A stretch of 64,000 nt of DNA, taken from contig CP154954.1 of assembly GCA_039621445.1 (NCBI GenBank), positions 124,001 to 188,000 of the forward strand. Direction: 5' to 3'. Positions within the stretch are counted from its first letter, which is position 1, and each line of letters starts with the position of its first letter. The DNA is from Euglena gracilis. Lineage: Eukaryota; Euglenida; Euglenophyceae; Euglenales. This document shows, one piece after another, positions 19,440 through 39,403 of this stretch. The notes under the pieces were generated by a model. It was not told the DNA's origin. It did not search any database and saw only the letters and a list, made by a program, of their open reading frames with translations. The position numbers were made by a program, and so were the translations under genes.

Positions 19440-21529
19440 ATGAGTCGAGTTTACGATTGGTTGTGCGGACCGAATTTAGCATATTAGGTTATAATTCCTG
19501 AAGATTTTTACTTAGCGTTTTTTAGCTATTTGATAGTTTGAAGCCTAATTTCATATAAATTTAGAAAGTTATTTATAAAATTTTAATTATTTTATTGCTC
19601 CGTAATTTAGCATTTGTATGTTAAATAGCAAATTTTTTGCTTGTTAAACTTTTTCGGTAATGGAAAAAACTTTGTTTGTTACAGTATAATTTTTACTATT
19701 TTTTTTTTGAAAAAAGGGTTAACTTAAAGTTTTATGTTTTGTTTTTAGTATATTATAATTTGAATCAAAAATTTAATAAAAATTTCTAAGTACTATTTTA
19801 ATCTAAGTTTAAATATTGATTAAAAATAATTGGAAATACATAATATTTTTTATATATTTTAATTTTTATTAAATTAAATGTTATTTCTTAAAAGAATCAA
19901 TATTTAAAATTACCTGTAAGTTTCAAAAGAAAATAAAAATTTTTATTTTTGTTACGAGTTATAAAGATCGCTTATCTAATTTTAGATAATTTTAGTTTTG
20001 ACAAAAGCTGTGTATATGTAGTAATATTTTTTCAGTTTGCGAATAAAGTATTATAATAAAGTTATACTTTAATTCATTTTAAATAATTGTAGTTGTGTTT
20101 TTCTAAGTTGTAGCTTCTCTGAATTAATTTTTTAAGATATAATAATTTGAATATCATTTCTTTTATATTTTTACAAAATTAAAAAATAATATTTAGGATT
20201 CTATTAAACGGTTTTATTAAGGTAGGAAAAAATTCAATAAAATTCTTATTTTAATTGCGATTTGTTGTATTTGTTAATATGGAATTTTAACTGGTATTCG
20301 TTTTTAAGAATTATAAAGCAAAATGATTATCTATATCTTGTTTTGTTTTTAAGGGAGCTTGCTTACCTGTACGAGGAAAGATTGGAGATTCAAGCGATTG
20401 CTGACGATGTTAGTGCGATTTGGTTTGTATTATTATTTTTCAATTCTAGATTATGATTATTTATTTACAAAAATCTTAATGAATAAATGCTTTAGTTTAT
20501 AAATATTTAGTCTTAATTTTAAGATAATTAATTGTTTTTATTAATAAATTTTTTTTTACATTTTAATTTGTTTTATAAAATTTTTTATGTTTTAAATTAT
20601 AGATACTTTTTTATTTGAAATTTTATAGATTTGTTGGTTAGTAAAATGTTTATGATAAAATATTAGTAGTTTAAAAAGTTCTAAATTGTTTAAAATATAT
20701 GTTTTTTAATTATTTAATGTTATTTTTATTTTTTTAAATATTTATTGAATGTATTTATATTTGTTGTTTTTATAATACTAAATAAATTTTTTATAATTCA
20801 GAGACTTTTTAAAAGTTTATATAAAAGATCGATAAAACTATTTTTTAATAATAATTTTTTTATAAAAAGCCTTTTGATTATTTGATTAGTTATTTTTCAA
20901 TCTTGTAGGGTTGGAAAACAATCATTTTTTAAATGACTAGTTTTTGCAGTAAATATGTTCCTCCTCACGTAAACATTTTTTATTGTCTTGGTGGCATAAC
21001 ATTTACTTGTTTTATTATTCAAGTAGCTACTGGTTTTGCAATGACTTTTTATTATCGTCCAACTGTTACAGAAGCTTTTCTTTCTGTTAAATATATTATG
21101 AATGAAGTTAATTTCGGGTGGCTTATTCGTTCAATTCATCGTTGGTCCGCTAGTATGATGGTTTTAATGATGATATTACATGTTTGCCGAGTTTATTTAA
21201 CTGGTGGGTTTAAAAAACCTAGAGAGTTAACTTGGGTTACGGGTATAATTTTGGCAATTTTAACTGTTTCTTTTGGTGTTACAGGTTATTCTTTACCTTG
21301 GGATCAAGTTGGTTATTGGGCAGTTAAAATTGTAACAGGTGTTCCCGAAGCTATTCCATTAATTGGAAATTTTATTGTTGAGTTATTGAGAGGAAGTGTT
21401 AGTGTGGGACAGTCTACTTTAACTCGTTTTTATAGTTTACATACATTTGTTTTACCTTTGTTAACAGCTACTTTTATGTTAGGACATTTTTTAATGATAC
21501 GTAAACAAGGCATTTCTGGACCTTTATAA
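19440..21529 (+). CDS. petB: Cytochrome b6, three exons
   Basis: Heme-binding core of the cytochrome b6f complex in the thylakoid. Exon 1 is 19440-19460 (MSRVYDW) before an intron starting TTGTGCGG. Exon 2 is about 20370-20412 ([14 protein letters not shown]) before GTGCGATTT. Exon 3 is 20937-21529 ([20 protein letters not shown] to GISGPL). The product is of about normal b6 length (close to 215) and carries paired helix histidines and the FKKPRELTW loop. Intron 1 is about 900 bases, far longer than its neighbours. atpB begins 67 bases downstream. Confidence 0.95.
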
Positions 21530-21596
21530 AAATTCTTTGTGTTTATGATTTTTACGATGTATTTCTTAATTATAAGTAACACTTGAGCCTTGTTTA

Positions 21597-24642
<3,046 letters not shown>

Positions 24643-24792
24643 AATTATTATTGACGTATTGTAAATAATTTTTAACTATATCTTACTTAAAAAGCTTTTA
24701 TTAATATTTATTTAGTTATGCTTTGTTGAGTAAACATAATGTTTCCACTTTGTTTTTTTAGTTTGACTACGAAAAATTATAATTTTTTTACA

Positions 24793-26618
24793 ATGACATT
24801 AGATGTATCAATTAGTACGTTACGAAGTTGCTTTTAGTTTATTAGGTATAAGTTAAAATAAAAGATAAGAAATAAAATTTTATTTATGTGTTTTTTTTAA
24901 GTTAAGTAAATTTTCCTTAAATTGTATGTTTTTGGCTATTCATATTAATTAAAAAATTGGTTAATCTAATTGGTTAATCTTAATATTTTCAATAATTTGT
25001 TAATAAGTTTAGTAATTTTTCAAGTAGAACGTAAATAGGTTTTATTTTGGATTTTTTTTTAATAAAGAATAAACTTTTGACATATTTTTATTTAAAATTA
25101 AATGTTTAAGCTGTATGTTTTTTTTTACTTGTACAGTTTTTTAAGAGAAATTTTAGTTCGCTAATATATTTCTTTTTTCATTAAATTCTAGTTTAAATCT
25201 TTTTTCTTGAGTATTTATTTTTCAAAAGTTAATTTTTTAAATAATTTTCGTTTTTGGTTATTTTATTCTCTTTTTTAAACTTTTCTGTATGAAAAGTAAA
25301 ATTATTTTATTTTTTGGTAATTGAAATTTATTTATTATTTTAGTAGACCAATAAAAGCAAAGAGAATAGGTTTTAATTTAATTTTCTATAAATTTTTATT
25401 CTAAAGAAAATTTTACATTTTAGTTTTAATAAGTCTTGTTTTAGAGTTTTATATAATATAAAACAACCTAACCTTTTTTGCGATAGTATGTTGAAAAGCT
25501 AAATAAATCAACAATTTTTGTTTAGTTTGTGAATAAAATTTTCAAAATTGAATTTATATTTTCTACTTTACTTATTCCTGAAAGAGTTTTTTGGGAAAAA
25601 AGAGTTGAAGAAATTATTCTTCCTACTTTAAGTGGTCAGATGGGGGTTCTTAAAGACCATGTGTGACACATTATTAAAACGTTTGTTAATTTTATTAATT
25701 ATAATTTTTTGATAAATGCTTGTTTGAGATTTAACTTTACTTTTACTTTTAACCATATTAGTTAATTATTTTTATTTTCTGCATTAACATTTTGTTTGTG
25801 CGTGGTAGCTTTGAATATTTTCTAAAATTTAAAATTTACTTTTTTATAAATTATTTTTTATAAATAAGAAAAATTTAAAATTTTAAGATTAATATAATTT
25901 ATAGTTTATTTTGAAAATGTATATTTAAGTCTTGTTTTAGAAGAATATATTTAAACTGTTATTTTATAACTATTTAAAGTGTTTTTACATGTTTTAGAAA
26001 AAATTTTTAATAGTTTTAATTTTTTTAAAAACAATACTTGATAAACATAATTTGTAAGATATAATATTTGAATCTAAAAAATTTTTAAATTTGTATGCAA
26101 TGGTAAGGAATGTGTATTTTTATGTAAATTATTTACAAAATTTTTGTTTTTTTTTAGTACTTTTGATTCTATCACAATTTAGTTTTAGTCAATTTTTAAG
26201 CAAATTTTAAAAGATTTTTTGTTAAATGCCGTATGAGATTTAAATCTCCCGTACTGTATTGTTGGGGAAAAAATTAACTTAATTTATTAATTTTTAATGA
26301 TAAATTTTTTTCTATCTAAATATTCCAATATTGACTGGATTAGATATAGGTATAATCTTAGTTCGTCAAAAGTCTTCTTCCGATTGGACTAGTTTGGTTG
26401 TAACAGGAGGTTTTGCATTAATTAATAGCAATAACGTTACTATATTAGTCAATGAAGCAGAATTTGGTTCCGAAATTAATGTAGAACAAGCACAGATTTC
26501 TTATAATTCATCTAAACATGCTTTAGAAATGAATAAAGATATTAAGAGAAAATTTGAATTAACTTTAAATTTAAAAAAAGCACGTGCTAGATTCCAGGTC
26601 ACTCAACTTAAAAAGTAG
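24793..26618 (+). CDS. atpE: ATP synthase epsilon subunit, three exons
   Basis: Epsilon subunit of CF1, coupling and inhibiting the rotor. Exon 1 is 24793 to about 24819 (MTLDVSIST); exon 2 is about 25573-25660 (PERVFWEKRVEEIILPTLSG, QMGVLKDH) before GTGTGACACA; exon 3 is about 26324-26618 (LTGLDIGIILVR, GGFALINSNNVTILVNEAE, then the helical hairpin). Combined length is about 135 residues, normal for epsilon. Both introns have domain V-like hairpins. In most plastids atpB and atpE are co-transcribed; here they keep order and strand. Confidence 0.93.
25108..25146 (+). other. Domain V-like hairpin (atpE intron 1)
   Basis: AAGCTGTATG paired with TTGTACAGTTTT, inside atpE intron 1. Another exon or nested intron could lie between here and 25573; none is recognisable. 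Confidence 0.45.
26227..26266 (+). other. Domain V-like hairpin (atpE intron 2)
   Basis: TGCCGTATGAGATT paired with CCCGTACTGTATTG, about 60 bases before atpE exon 3. Repeated at 44527. Confidence 0.5.
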
Positions 26619-26889
26619 TTTAATTTATTGTTTTATTAAATTATACGTTTTTAATTTATGTTGATAGATTTTTTATAATAAAAATTTTTTCAATTATTAA
26701 TAGTTTAAAATTATGTTTTGTTTATAGTATATTATTACTTAAACTATAAAATAGTGTAGTTAGTGTATTGAAACTGACAGTTTGATTTAAACGTTTTTGG
26801 TTTCGATTCACTCATTTATTCTTTAATTTAATTAAATTAAAATTCAAAATTCGACTTTTAGGCAAGAATTTAAGTAAAAAAAAAATGTT

Positions 26890-27120
26890 ATGTTATCCGA
26901 ATATGATAATCTAAACTTTGAAAAGAGCGTTGAAGGTAAAGGTTCTTTTCTTAATAAAAACCAAATAGAATCTTATTTGGCCTTACGAAAAAAGAAAGGA
27001 AAAATATATAATTTAGATTCTGAATTTTGGCGTGCTTTTTGTGAATCTCACAATATTAATATGGAATCTATTTTAAATTTATATATATCGAATAAATCTA
27101 TTTCTAGTAAGGATTGTTAA
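26890..27120 (+). CDS. Small frame, possible N-terminal part of a Rep-like paralogue
   Basis: 76 codons, MLSEYDNL to SSKDC. Not recognised on its own. Its last part (NINMESILNLY) can be laid against the stretch after motif I of the main Rep. The next Rep-like frame starts at once in another phase (about 27122), so the two may be one decayed gene with a frameshift. Identical at 45190-45420. No clear ribosome site: the start follows an A run. Confidence 0.4.
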   Translation: MLSEYDNLNFEKSVEGKGSFLNKNQIESYLALRKKKGKIYNLDSEFWRAFCESHNINMESILNLYISNKSISSKDC

Positions 27121-27121
27121 A

Positions 27122-27586
27122 ATACTATCTTATATTGTTGGACGAGATTACCTTAAAGGCAGAACCGCTAACTTTTATGCTTACATTAAAGTGGATAAAC
27201 GATTAGATACGCGCTCGACTCGTTTTTTGGATTTGAGATTAAAAAAAGACTGTGAAGAGGTTACAGTTTGTGGAAATTATAGCGCAGCTAAGTCAGAAGA
27301 ATATTCTATCGATTATATAATAAAAATGGTTTTAAGTCAGAGAGCATATGGTATACAAGATTTTACTGATTCGTTAGTAATTAGTCCGTGTTTGTCTGTA
27401 AAATTAGATGATCATTACCAAATGTTGTCACTTTGGAACCGCATGATAAAACTAGCTGAAAAAGGCAATATTTTTAAGGCTCTATCTCTTTTAAAAAAAG
27501 AAAGGCCAGATTACTACATCAAAAAAATTCTGTTTAGCTTTGTAGCAATTAAAAAAAAATTTAAATGCAATTTTTATGTCTTTTAA
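27122..27586 (+). pseudogene. Rep-like paralogue without catalytic histidines, copy 1
   Basis: Open from about 27122 (ILSYIVGRDYLKGRTANFYAYI), with a GTG at 27191 as the first start-like codon. The stretch NFYAYIKVDKRLDTRSTRFL occupies the place of HUH motif II, but the histidines are N and Y; DYIIK stands where motif III (Y-x-x-K) is expected. MIKLAEKGNIFKALSLLKKE matches MIELAKKGEIADAMLLFEKE in the main Rep, supporting paralogy. Compared with copy 2, about a dozen bases are inserted near 27527, changing the end. Confidence 0.6.
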
Positions 27587-27616
27587 AAATGATAAAAAAT
27601 TAAATAGGGAGGTTTT

Positions 27617-28839
27617 ATGAATTTATTAAATACGAACAAAAATAACATTGATAATAATATGAGACGTATTTCATCAAAAAAAGTTTTTTTAACCTATTCT
27701 TATTGTTCCGCAGATCTTTCAGAAATTTTAAATTTTTTTAAAAATAAATTTGAAGTAAAATATGGACTAGTTGATTATGCGTTGGTAAGATAGTTTCATA
27801 AAACCGGATACCCTCATGTACACTCATATTTCGTTTTTATTAAAAAAATAGACACTAAGGCAGCAAATTTTTTTGATATATATGTTGATTCTAAAACTTA
27901 TAGTGCATATGTTCAAACAGTTAATAACGAGAAAGATTTGTTGGACTATTTAACAAAACAAATATTTAACTTTGTAGATGCTTCAAAAAATTTCATGGCT
28001 TCTCCATCAATTTTGAAAAAGTATGGTAAATATTTTGAATATTGTCCATTAGAAGAAAGGATGATTGAATTAGCAAAAAAAGGAGAGATAGCGGATGCTA
28101 TGTTGTTGTTTGAAAAAGAAAAACCTTCTGAATTTGTATATAAAGGTGATGCTATTGAAAAACGACTTAGAAACATATATTTAAGCACAAGGTTAGGAGT
28201 TAAAGCAAAAATTAATTTTAATGACTATGTGATACCTCGAGATTTAAGGTGGATGTTAGACATTTATGAATCTTATCTGAATATGGGTGAAAATAAAGTA
28301 TTTTTAATTTTAGGCGGTGAGCTTAGGTATTTAATAGATTTTTTTGAATCTTATTTGCAATTCAAAGGCTTTTATCTTCTAGTAGTTAAGGAAGCTAAGG
28401 ATTTACTGCGATTTAGAAATACTTGTCATTACGATGCGATAATTTTTTCAGACTCTAGCATTTTAGAGTATCAAAATGTAGATGAGCTAAAAAATTTATT
28501 TAACTCTTTAGAAACAACGTTAAAAGTTCATAATCGAAAAATAGTGTTAAAGTACTTTTATCTCCTGCTTTACCAAAAGCTATAATGTCGTCAAAACCTT
28601 ATAAAGTTTTGGAACAATTTTTTAAAGAAAAAGGAATTGAAATGGAAGGCATACTACCTTATCAATTAAATGCCGATGATAAATTACTTCCCCCACATTT
28701 TCATAATTCAGAAATGGAAAAATCAAAGGAATACAGAGAACTTGAAAGTAAAACTAAAGTTTATATTCAAGAATTCTTAAAAAAAGCTAATATGAATGAT
28801 GAAAATGAAGGAAATGATAATCAAAAAAATACTAATTAA
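27617..28839 (+). pseudogene. rep: Rolling-circle Rep protein (HUH class), copy 1, frameshifted
   Basis: Same gene as 45904-47127 but with two lesions: the in-frame TAG at 27791-27793 shared with copy 2, and a one-base loss in an A run near 28543 that splits the C-terminal part (28585-28839). Motif I (KKVFLTYSYC) lies before the TAG; HVH and DYLTK lie after it. AGGGAGG stands six bases before the ATG. Described in detail under copy 2. Confidence 0.75.
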
Positions 28840-28867
28840 TACGTTTTTATTATATGTTATTATTTTA

Positions 28868-28889
28868 TTAGTAATAAAAATATTACTAA
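28868..28889. repeat. Perfect 9-bp inverted repeat after rep
   Basis: TTAGTAATA, four A, TATTACTAA. Repeated in copy 2 near 47155. It could be a transcription or replication hairpin. Confidence 0.6.
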
Positions 28890-28954
28890 TTTGTTATTTG
28901 TTATAAATATGTTATATTTATTCTAGGGCGGAAAATTAGTGGTAACATTAATTT

Positions 28955-29021
28955 GTTAAAAAATGCCTCTTGACATCAAAAGTTCGAATTAATTTTGAAA
29001 AGCATGAGGCATTTTTTTAAC
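28955..29021 (+). terminator. Long hairpin ending in a T run
   Basis: Arms GTTAAAAAATGCCTC and GAGGCATTTTTTTAAC (15 bp with one bulge). Inside is a second stem TCAAAA/TTTTGA. It lies 116 bases after the rep frame. Shape fits an intrinsic terminator; an origin hairpin is possible. Confidence 0.6.
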
Positions 29022-29139
29022 AATTATTTTAAGTTTAATAAAACTTAAAATTTTTTTTTAATAAATTTTTTTTTTTCTGTCCGCCCGGAGAATAAAAAAA
29101 TTTAGAAAATTATTGCTCTATTATTTTTGGGAGAATAAA

Positions 29140-29175
29140 ATGAACAATTCAAAAACAAAACTTCAAAAAAAAAAA
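29140..29175 (+). CDS. Mini-frame with GGGAGAATAA leader, copy 1
   Basis: ATG at 29140 preceded by GGGAGAATAAA, the same leader as the 576-residue frame downstream. Encodes about 11 lysine-rich residues here and 15 in copy 2, differing by one A in a run. May be a leader peptide or chance. Confidence 0.35.
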
Positions 29176-29177
29176 TA

Positions 29178-29215
29178 AAGTTCGCTGAGAATAAAATACC
29201 AGCGGACACGTTTTT
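29178..29215. repeat. Family hairpin H1
   Basis: GTTCGCTG and CAGCGGAC form eight pairs (one G-U) around AGAATAAAATAC; followed by ACGTTTTT. Relatives at 31211 and 31351. Confidence 0.75.
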
Positions 29216-29446
29216 GTTATTTTTTTTTATAAATTTTTTATTAAAATTATTATAAATATTATTACTAGTATAATTATTATCAAATTAATTTTTATTTTAT
29301 TGCTAACTTGTTATTAAATTGTTATTAAATAGCTAATTTGTTGTATGAGCATTAAGCGTTAAATTAATTGGGTAGGTCAACAATAAACTATTGTTGAAAG
29401 AATATAGTTATAGTTAATTGGACAAATTTTTTATGGGAGAATAATT

Positions 29447-31177
29447 ATGGTTCAAAAATTAAGAAAAAAATACAAATTCAAAATTAACACCACAAGTTCG
29501 AGATATTATGGTAGTTATAATATAACACGTAATTGGAGAATTTTAATAAGGACAAATTTTCAATCTTTAATAGAAATGGATTATTCTTTTATTAAAAAAT
29601 GGCATGCAATAATAAACGACGATAAAATTTCTTTTATTATGTATACCATATGCAAATACGTGGATTTTCAGAAAGAAACCGATATTTTTATTAAAGCTTA
29701 CCTCGAACTAAAGAAAAATTGTCGGCCAAAATATTTAGAAGACTTGTTTAGTTTTGATAAAAATACAATTATAAGTATCGAAAAAGCTAAAGGGGATAGT
29801 CCTGGCAATGTTGGTGGTTTTATTATTAATTGCCGAGACCCCGAAGAGGAACTTTTTTGGAATAGAATACCGCGCTATGAATCTAAAAATAATAACTGTT
29901 TAAGTTTTAAATTTATTACTCAATATAATTTAATTGAGAAAGCAAGGGGAAATTATTTTCTACCTAAAATTTTCCTTGAAGTTTTAAAAAAAGGTCCGGA
30001 AGAGATTGATAAAGAAAAAAGAAAAACTGTTTTAGCAAAAAAAATCGATAATGACGAAGAAATAGAAAAAATAGAAATAAAAAAAGAAAAACAATTTGAA
30101 ATTAAGAGCTTTTTCGAGGATTCAGAATTTTTAGCAATAACCGAAAAATATACAAAAAAGTGTGAGGATTTAATAAATATTAACAATAAAGGGAAAAAAA
30201 TAAGAGATTTATTTTGCAATTATATTTTAGAATTATTAATTCTAGAAATAAATATTTTAAATTCTCAAAGTAAACCAAAATATTCGGATGTTTTTATTTG
30301 TAATTAAAAAAAAAAAAAGAACAATAATGAAATAGAGTGGTATTTTAATTGGATGTCTATTGATAGAATCCTTAAACAATTTTTATATAAATCAATTAAA
30401 CCGTGGCAAAATAAAAATATTGACGATATTAATCAAGGAGAAATTTATAATATAATTACTAATAAATCACTTACAGATAATACAATAAATTCTGTTAAAC
30501 GTTCTTTTCAAAATAGATTGAATGAAAATGTTAACTTAACGAACGTAAGAAAATCATACAAAAAAATAAAATTTGTTTCGTTTAGTTTAACTAAGTTTTA
30601 TAGCAATGAAAATAACGTTTTTTTTGTAAAATTAAAAATTGAGATTTTCGTATGTGATAGTTTTAATACTAGCCTTATAAGAGATTTTCTTAATTTAATT
30701 ACAAGTGAAGATATTCTATGGATAATGTATTCGGTAGAACCTGTAATATTAATACATACTGATTCCAAAGATAAAATTCTTCAAGAGACATATCTAAAAT
30801 TAGAATGTAAAGCAGTAAAATCACAGCTATATTTAAATATATATGTGATATTTGATGAAAAAAGAGTATGGACTAAAAATTTAGTTGAAAGCTTTTTTTC
30901 TACTATTAAAAATGATAAAATTTTAAATATATCAAACGTACCAAAACTAGGAGGTCTTTGTTTTTGTTATGTTCTTAATAACCTTTTGCTAAAAGCAAAT
31001 AAAAAAAATCAATTAGCTGAAATTAAAATATATCAGCATACAAAATATGAAATTCCTTCCAAATATAAAATCAAATTTATCAACGAATCGCCATTATTTT
31101 TAAGAGAATATACTGGGTCTTTGAACTTCTTATATATTTTACTTAGTATGTTACTAGATAATATAACTAATAAATAA
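29447..31177 (+). pseudogene. Large Rep-like tandem protein, copy 1, interrupted
   Basis: Corresponds to the 576-codon frame at 47734-49464 but is broken near 30303, where ACTTAT is AATTAA here, giving a stop; a second frame reopens at 30353. Leader GGGAGAATAATT precedes the ATG as in copy 2. See copy 2 for domains. Confidence 0.7.
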
Positions 31178-31210
31178 TTAAGTTATTATATTATTCCATT
31201 AAAATTTTTT

Positions 31211-31246
31211 AAAGTCCACCAAGAATAAAATTCTAGTGGACACGTT
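31211..31246. repeat. Family hairpin H2
   Basis: GTCCAC/GTGGAC outer stem and AGAAT/ATTCT inner stem around AAA; followed by ACGTTT. Lies 33 bases after the large frame. Confidence 0.8.
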
Positions 31247-31350
31247 TGTTATTAAATTGTTATTATTAGTATAATTATTATAAAATTATTTAATTAAAAA
31301 TATAAATAATTTAGTTAGCTAGTTGTTATTAAAATGTTATTAACTTTTTT

Positions 31351-31387
31351 AAAGTTCACCGAGAATAAAATCCTAGTGGACACGTTT
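31351..31387. repeat. Family hairpin H3
   Basis: GTTCAC/GTGGAC around CGAGAATAAAATCCTA; followed by ACGTTTTT. Same layout as H1 and H2. Confidence 0.75.
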
Positions 31388-31439
31388 TTGTTTGTTTAGT
31401 TGGTTTTAGTTTAAGGTCAGCAGGAACAACTTTTATAAC

Positions 31440-31625
31440 CTTTTATTATGGTATCGTACTTTAATAAATCTAAATTTAAGGAATTCTGCAACATATTCTA
31501 AAGATAAAGGGCATTTTGGAGATGTAAGAAATACTTTCCTAGCTGACAGTCGGTATTTAGCGTTTTTACCAACGTTTTTTTCAAATTTATTAAAGGAACT
31601 TTTCTTTGATTTTACTTTTTTCTAA
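31440..31625 (+). pseudogene. Small broken frame, unknown
   Basis: ATG at about 31448 opens MVSYFNKSKFKEF; after a phase change, about 45 codons follow (KGHFGDVRNTFLADSRYLAF and on) to TAA near 31625. Present in both element copies. Not recognised. Together they could be a protein of about 60 residues with one frameshift. Confidence 0.35.
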
Positions 31626-31660
31626 CGTAATTTTTTGATTAGTTTTATTTGGAGTTATAA

Positions 31661-31725
31661 CCTATTATTAATCTATTAACCTATTATTAATCTATTAACT
31701 TATTATTATATTATTATTATTATTA
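31661..31725. repeat. Direct repeats, 19-base unit (iteron-like)
   Basis: CCTATTATTAATCTATTAA occurs twice back to back (31661-31679 and 31680-31698), then decays into TTATTATTA repeats whose number differs between copies 1 and 2. Confidence 0.75.
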
Positions 31726-31796
31726 GGGGCAATTTACTTAGCAAATTCTCGGTCGTTACTGACAAAACGGGGTATGGTTTTGTAAACATTAACCAC

Positions 31797-31820
31797 GCAA
31801 TAACACAATCACAATATTGC
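31797..31820. repeat. Stem-loop GCAATA/TATTGC, origin candidate
   Basis: Six-base stem with a twelve-base loop (ACACAATCACAA). It sits in a less AT-rich stretch between the direct repeats and the third Rep fragment. Also in copy 2 near 50085. Confidence 0.5.
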
Positions 31821-32042
31821 ACTAATAACTTAAAAAAGTCACTCACATGATATTATTACTAAATAAATGTAATCTGCCTCAGGCAAACGGTTTTGAACTA
31901 TGTGTATGAAAAGTAATGAGAATTCTTTACAATTAAAGGGATGTAACATGTAAATCGTTAAATACGACTGCATACAACTCCTATTTAAGATACTATGTAC
32001 GGGAAATAAGCAAAAATAATACATTATACAAGGAAACATACT

Positions 32043-32251
32043 ATGGTACGTAAAAAGATATATTAAATGAAAGGTTAAAAAATTACACAATAGAAACAGA
32101 CGTGTCCCGTAAGGTGAGGCAAAAAGTTGCGTTCCGTTTAGCGGCTAAAAACATATTTTTGATGTATAATAAAGTTTCATCTTCATTTACTGTGGAGGAT
32201 ATTAGTTATTCTTTACTTGAGAAGCTGAAGCCATATGGTGTATTATCGTAG
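32043..32251 (+). pseudogene. Rep N-terminal fragment, copy 1, frameshifted
   Basis: Same as 50329-50538 but one A is missing after GTACG near 32050, so the ATG no longer reads into the frame. The motif I region is still open downstream. Confidence 0.6.
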
Positions 32252-32443
32252 ATACGTATATTGACTGTGAAACTAACGTAACTGACTTATCTAGAGTAAA
32301 AGAAACTAAACGTGAGTATTATATTTTTAGACCTCAAATAGACAAAAATTAGTAGCAAAACTTATTAATAATAATAATGTAAATTATCTATAAATAACTG
32401 TAAAGTGATTTTTCGAATATAATTTTTATTTTATTATTAAAAT

Positions 32444-38010
<5,567 letters not shown>

Positions 38011-38136
38011 TTAAAATAATTTCGTTTTATCTCAAATTTTTTTGAATATTTTTTAGTATTTTTTAAATACGTTAAATTTTATAATTTTTAGAATAATGTT
38101 TAAATTTTTAAGTTCAAAAAGATCTTTTATTTTTTT

Positions 38137-38301
38137 ATGGCGGTTCCAAAAAAGAAAATGTCCAAATCTCGTAGAAACTCAAGGAAAAGTAACTGGAAAA
38201 AAAAGGTGCTTAAAAAAGTTCTTTTTGCTCTTTCTTTAGGAAAATCTTTTGAAGCGAATACTAATGTTAATTTTTCTTTTGGAGACAAATTACCACAATA
38301 G
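38137..38301 (+). CDS. rpl32: 50S ribosomal protein L32, copy 1
   Basis: 54 residues starting MAVPKKKMSKSRRNSRKSNW, the signature of plastid L32. Complete, intron-free, 126 bases after rbcL and 34 before psaC. Confidence 0.95.
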   Translation: MAVPKKKMSKSRRNSRKSNWKKKVLKKVLFALSLGKSFEANTNVNFSFGDKLPQ

Positions 38302-38335
38302 TGCTGTGATAATATGTAAAATTGTAATTATTTTT

Positions 38336-39292
<957 letters not shown>

Positions 39293-39403
39293 ATAAGGTT
39301 TTTCTTTGAGATAGGAAATTTCAAAGGACATATTTATATTTTATTAAAAAAATTTTTTAATATAGAATTTTGTTTATTGTTAAATTTATTTTTAGTTATT
39401 TTT

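Larger units (their letters stand above)
26880..32370 (+). mobile_element. Integrated plasmid-like Rep element, copy 1 (decayed)
   Basis: Foreign block between atpE and rbcL. It has no introns, carries several Rep-like frames, and has Shine-Dalgarno-like leaders, family hairpins and direct repeats, none of which occur in the flanking plastid genes. Boundaries are set only by the last atpE and first rbcL codons; no terminal repeats or target duplication were found by eye. Confidence 0.7.

Noticed and set aside
26752-26822. tRNA-like string with a GGTTTCGATTC-type T arm
   Set aside because: The acceptor pairs poorly and the anticodon arm (AAACTG-A-CAGTTT) does not leave a seven-base loop; at most a tRNA relic.
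27946-28188. Minus-strand frame inside rep (also 46233-46475)
   Set aside because: Antisense shadow of the Rep reading frame.
28868-28889. Geminivirus-type nonanucleotide origin
   Set aside because: The AATATTAC-like bases lie in the stem of a perfect inverted repeat, not in a loop, and the nonamer is incomplete.
29953-30219. Minus-strand frame inside the large Rep-like gene (also 48240-48506)
   Set aside because: Antisense shadow of a lysine/glutamate-rich coding stretch.
31839-32090. Minus-strand 83-codon frame in the element
   Set aside because: No start context or family likeness; overlaps the Rep N-terminal fragment on the other strand and the copy 2 version is altered.
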